A stretch of DNA of 64,000 nt from Isoetes taiwanensis (taxonomy: Eukaryota; Streptophyta; Lycopodiopsida; Isoetales; Isoetaceae), in NCBI GenBank assembly GCA_021234155.1, contig JAJEKV010000013.1:6080187-6144186 (forward strand). Reading direction: 5' to 3'. The notes beneath the pieces were generated by a model, which worked only from the letters and a program-made list of their open reading frames with translations, was not told the DNA's origin and searched no databases. The translations under genes were made by a program, and so were the position numbers. How positions within the stretch are numbered: position 1 is the first letter of the stretch; every line of letters starts with the position of its first letter. Shown one piece after another: positions 60,503 to 64,000 of this stretch.

Positions 60503-61429
60503 CATAGATTCTTAGTATCTCATGAATGCCCTTGAGGGTTTTTTAGACATTTGCATTTGTGACTTTAGCTCCTATCCCAATTTGCTCAATCCTCTATTCC
60601 CGATCCCTTATTCCATCCATTTCATTATAATCTCCTATTCCTCTCTTTTTCATCTTGCATTTTGTCCTTTTCCTCTTTATTCGTTCATTTTATCCCTTGA
60701 ACTGTCCTTGCTCTTGTATTGTCTTGACTCCCTCCTTTGTCCGCATCTTGACTCATCATAGTTCTTTTTTTGCCCTAGTGGTGTCTCATCATCATGCCAT
60801 TTTACTATGTTGACCCCAGTTGTTTCCTATCTGCTCACTTCATTTTCACTCGTTCTGCCATCATGGACCTCCTTCTTACGTGTGCCGCCTCCATTGTGCC
60901 CTCTCACTCGTTCTTCTGTTCCCCTTTGGGAGTGGTCCCAAATAGGTCATCAAGTTGTTCATCGAGTTGTTCTCTGAACTCTGCTTTTTTCAAAAATGTC
61001 ATATAGTACCCTTTAAGTCCCTTGGATTCATTATTCCAATCTCCATCTTTCTCTCACCATAATGGGTTCTTTGGTCCATTTCCCTAGATTATTCTTGAAT
61101 TTCGGGGTCCCTATCGTTTTGTTCTAGATTATGTTGTTTTTACATTTGAAAGTTCGCTTGGATCTGTTCTGCATGTGGGTATACATTCATGAATTTTAGT
61201 CCTTGATATTTGTTGTTATTGCTCTATTTCTTATTTTACTCCATATGTGGTCTTATGTTCTCAATGGTTCTCATGGATGCCCTTATGAGGGCCTATACTC
61301 TCTCTTTTATCATAGATTCTTGGTATCTCGTGAATTCCCTTTTCATCTTGCATTTTGTCTTTTTCCTCTTTATTCGTTCATTTTATCCCTTGAACTGTGC
61401 TTGCTCTTCTATCTTGAGCAGCGACTGAC

Positions 61430-61775
61430 ACTTTGGGCAGAGGATGGAGAAGTGCGGGCTCTCACGCAGGCAGGCTTCCGCCCCCGGCATTCTACTATTG
61501 ACCATATCTTCACTCTGCGAACACTCATAGAGGATAGCCGGAATCAACGCCAGAATCTGTACTGTTGCTTTGTGGATTTTGCAAAGGCTTTTGACACAGT
61601 GCCTCGGGCTAAGTTGTGGGACAGATTGAGACAGCTAGGGACCCCCGTCGACTTGCAGAATGCTAAAAATGCTAAATACAGACTATACGAGGCTTGCTCC
61701 GGTCGTCTCACACTGTCGGGGGAGCCCGTTGTTAGTAGCATTGGGGTGCGCCAGGGCTGCCCTCTATCCCCGGCG
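61430..61775 (+). pseudogene. LINE reverse transcriptase, fingers and palm
   Basis: Open for ~115 codons. It has RALTQAGFRPRHSTIDHI, the CCFVDFAKAFDTVPRAKLW block that includes the first catalytic aspartate, then LYEACSGRLTLSGEPV and GVRQGCPLSP. A frameshift at ~61775 separates it from RYIDQLEEWLAEHGEG and the YADD block in another frame. Confidence 0.88.
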
Positions 61776-63270
61776 GCTCGGGCTTCGGTACATTGACCAG
61801 CTAGAAGAATGGCTAGCTGAGCACGGGGAAGGGGTGAGGCGCTCGATTGATCGCCACATAATCCAAACAACTCATATATGCCGATGATGTTGACCTTTGC
61901 TCGCATATACCCGGAGGACATGCAACGCCACCGGATGCTTTGGACACTTTCGCCAATTCACCGACATGAGAGTTAACTTGGCCAAGACAAAGGGTCGGGC
62001 TTTGGTCCCATCATCCCGCACTCCACGCCTTCCCTCATTCACTTACCGGGGGGTGTAGTGGAGGTGGCTCAGATCTTATAAGTATTTGGGCATTGAGTTT
62101 TCTACTACCACACACCTTTGGGATGCATCCATCGTTTGGTCACCGCAGCCGGAAAGCCCCGTATGCAATGCGAAACAACAATTACAAGGCGTAGTCAGAT
62201 GCATGGGGTCACCGGGGCACACTTGTTCGTGGCCTTGGTTGAACCGGTCCTCCTCTATGGGGCGAGAAGTGTGGGGGCGGTGATATCCCCTTACCACTTG
62301 GAACGATCTAGAGCAGTCTGAGAAGGCCTTCTTGGCCGAGCACTGGGAGTGAAGTCCACGGTCCCATATCAGATCTTGCTCTGGAGAGAGGGCTTCCTTC
62401 CATTCTGGAGGGTCAGCATTTGGAACGTCACATTATTTACTTCCGGAAGGTGGTGGCTATGGATGAAGCCCGGCTGCCCAACCTTGCTTTTGGCAATGGC
62501 GATGGGCCCTTGGCGACTCAAAGCTTGCTAGGAAAGACAAGCAAGCCCGGTGGTTTCGCTATGGAATGTGCACCACACACAGATGTGGACCGGTGCATAC
62601 ACCGAAGGAACGCAGCGTTGCCTTGAAAGCGATTTGGATGCTTGCTTCATGGCCAAGCTTTGGGATGCAGAGGCCTGTCACATGTCAAGGTGGCAAATTA
62701 TCGACGTTGCGGGTTAATCCCATGCTCACAAGGGGCCCACACCACTACCCGCGCACCCATCTACCCATGAAAAAGCGCCAGGTGATTGCTTCCATTCGCG
62801 ACAGTGCACACCACCTCCGCATTGAGACAGGAGATGGATTCGGGAGCAGCGCGAGGAGGACAGAGTCTGTCGATGCATCATCAGCGTGGCCATTGAGGAT
62901 GAAAGTCACGCCCTCCAAGCCTGTCCGTGATACCAAAGATATCCAGTTCGGTATGCTCGGTTAGTTGTGCCCCATCGGGCCTTGCATGAGCTTATCGAGC
63001 ACGGCCCTCTCAGGGCTTGTTGGGATCAGACCTCAGGAGGTAATGGATACGCGGACTTCGCTTATGCCCCCGTCCCACATTAACCTCAGTTTGTACTTGT
63101 GATTATGTATATAATCGTGCAACATGTCAAGATCCCGCTACTAAGGTTTTTTCCCGAAAACCCTTCGGGGAGGGGGTTTTTAATCTGGTAGTAATATCGC
63201 TGCTTTGTTCTCTCTTTGTACTTGGGTCCCATAGGCCGGTTGGTCTCCTCGTGGGATCTATAAAATCATA

Positions 63271-63350
63271 TTCTATTCTATTCTATTCTATTCTATTCTA
63301 TTCTATTCTATTCTATTCTATTCTATTCTATTCTATTCTATTCTATTCTA
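63271..63350 (+). repeat. (TTCTA)16 microsatellite
   Basis: Sixteen perfect pentanucleotides at the 3' end of the LINE, followed by TTGTCTTGAC of the tandem repeat copy B. Perfection suggests recent slippage or recent insertion. Confidence 0.97.
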
Positions 63351-64000
63351 TTGTCTTGACTCCCTCCTTTGTCCGCCTTTTGACTCATCATAGTTCTTTT
63401 TTTGCCCCAGTGGTGTCTCATGATTATGCCATTTTACTATGTTGACCCCAGTTGTTTCCTATCTGCTCACTTCATTTTCACTCGTTCTGCCATCTTGGAC
63501 CTCTTTCTTACGTGTGCCACCTCCATTGTGCCCTCTCGCTCGTTCTTCTGTTCCCCTTTGGGGGTGGTTCCAAATAGGTCATCAAGTTGTTCATCGAGTT
63601 TTTCTCTGAACTCTGCTTTTTCGAAAATGTCATATAGTACCCTTTAAGTCCCTTGGACTCATTATTCCAATCTCCATCATAATGGGTTCTTTCTCTCACC
63701 ATAATGGGTTCTTTGGTCCATTCCCCTAGATTATTCTTGAGTTTCGGGTCCCTATCGTTTTGTTCTAGATTATGTTGTTTTTACATTTGAAAGTTCGCTT
63801 GGATCTGTTATGCATGTGGGTATACGTTCATGAATTTTAGTCCTTGATATTTGTTGTTATTGCTCTATTTCTTATTTTACTCCATATGTGGTCTTATGTT
63901 CTCAGTGGTTCTCATGGATGCCCTTATGAGGGCCTATGCTCGCTCTTTATCATAGATTCTTGGTGCCTCGTTGGTGCCTTTATTGACCTTTGGCTATTTT

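Larger units (their letters stand above)
61413..63350 (+). mobile_element. 5'-truncated non-LTR retrotransposon ending in (TTCTA)16
   Basis: The element starts inside the RT (AGFRPRHSTIDHIFTLRTLI), with NLYCCFVDFAKAFDTVPR, VRQGCPLSP (~61745) and YADDVDLC (61877-61897), then FKYLGIEF-like and GAHLFVALVEPVLLYGA (~62215-62265), and a C-terminal HHLRIETG (~62808-62832). Frameshifts at ~61775, ~62040 and later inactivate it. It ends in a pentanucleotide repeat and has no poly(A). RT style and tail differ from the L1 at 33402. RTE-like or a related clade is likely, but clade assignment needs a tree. Confidence 0.88.
60503..64000. repeat. tandem repeat of about 0.8 kb, running off the window
   Basis: Copy A starts at ~60503 (CATAGATTCTTAGTATCTC). 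Copy B starts at ~61310 (CATAGATTCTTGGTATCTCG) and continues at 63351 after an inserted LINE. A third copy begins at ~63948 (CATAGATTCTTGGTGCCTCG). Shared landmarks include CTTTATTCGTTCATTTTATC, TTGTCTTGACTCCCTCC, CCATTTTACTATGTTGACCC, GTTCATCGAGTT and GGATGCCCTTATGAGGGCCT. Copy B lacks ~120 bp near its start. It is non-coding and pyrimidine-rich. Confidence 0.88.

Overview
This window looks like nuclear DNA of a land plant with a large, repeat-rich genome. It holds one recognisable host protein locus, a dead plant-type TPS1 gene. It also holds one tRNA gene, pieces of 18S rRNA and U6 snRNA, two nested Ty1/copia elements, a plant L1-type LINE, and a second LINE that ends in a pentanucleotide repeat. 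I find no intact host protein-coding gene. The second LINE has the general look of elements from ferns and lycophytes, but the lineage is only a weak inference.

Layout. 1-8 kb: a multi-exon pseudogene of class I trehalose-6-phosphate synthase (TPS1), + strand, with frameshifts, stops and lost segments but several introns still in phase. 8-27 kb: mostly anonymous non-coding DNA. It contains a 688-bp TIR DNA transposon at 14.55-15.24 kb, two perfect hairpins, an unusual 0.8-kb array built on an AATAAATGC-like word at 21.3-22.1 kb, and a possible L1 scrap at 22.6 kb. 27.2 kb: a good tRNA-Lys(UUU) gene.

27.8-39.2 kb: a composite repeat region. A 0.65-0.7 kb block, a 0.25-kb repeat (R) and an antisense 18S rRNA fragment occur together twice. 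The second 18S fragment runs into a U6 snRNA fragment. The U6 piece is split by a 5.8-kb L1 element with a 15-bp target-site duplication (TSD) and poly(A). The L1 itself holds an 835-bp internal tandem duplication and a 236-bp TIR element with an 8-bp TSD.

40.7-54.3 kb: an old, truncated minus-strand copia element whose gag 3' region is triplicated. A younger minus-strand copia element (41714-50025, TSD CCTCC) sits in its integrase-RT linker. The younger element was in turn hit by a 1.2-kb poly(A)-tailed insert and a 1.6-kb insert. A relative of the 1.6-kb insert also sits at 28.8-30.3 kb.

54.3-64 kb: non-coding DNA rich in T, with two LINE tails (55.7-55.9 kb) and an approximately 0.8-kb tandem repeat. 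The second repeat copy was split by a 5'-truncated LINE ending in (TTCTA)16.

The genes here do not form a pathway. The window is best read as a layered record of insertions. I did not find a convincing new functional system. The least explained structures are the AATAAATGC array, the recurring junction word ATCGAACCCTAATTC, and the 1.5-1.6 kb insert pair.
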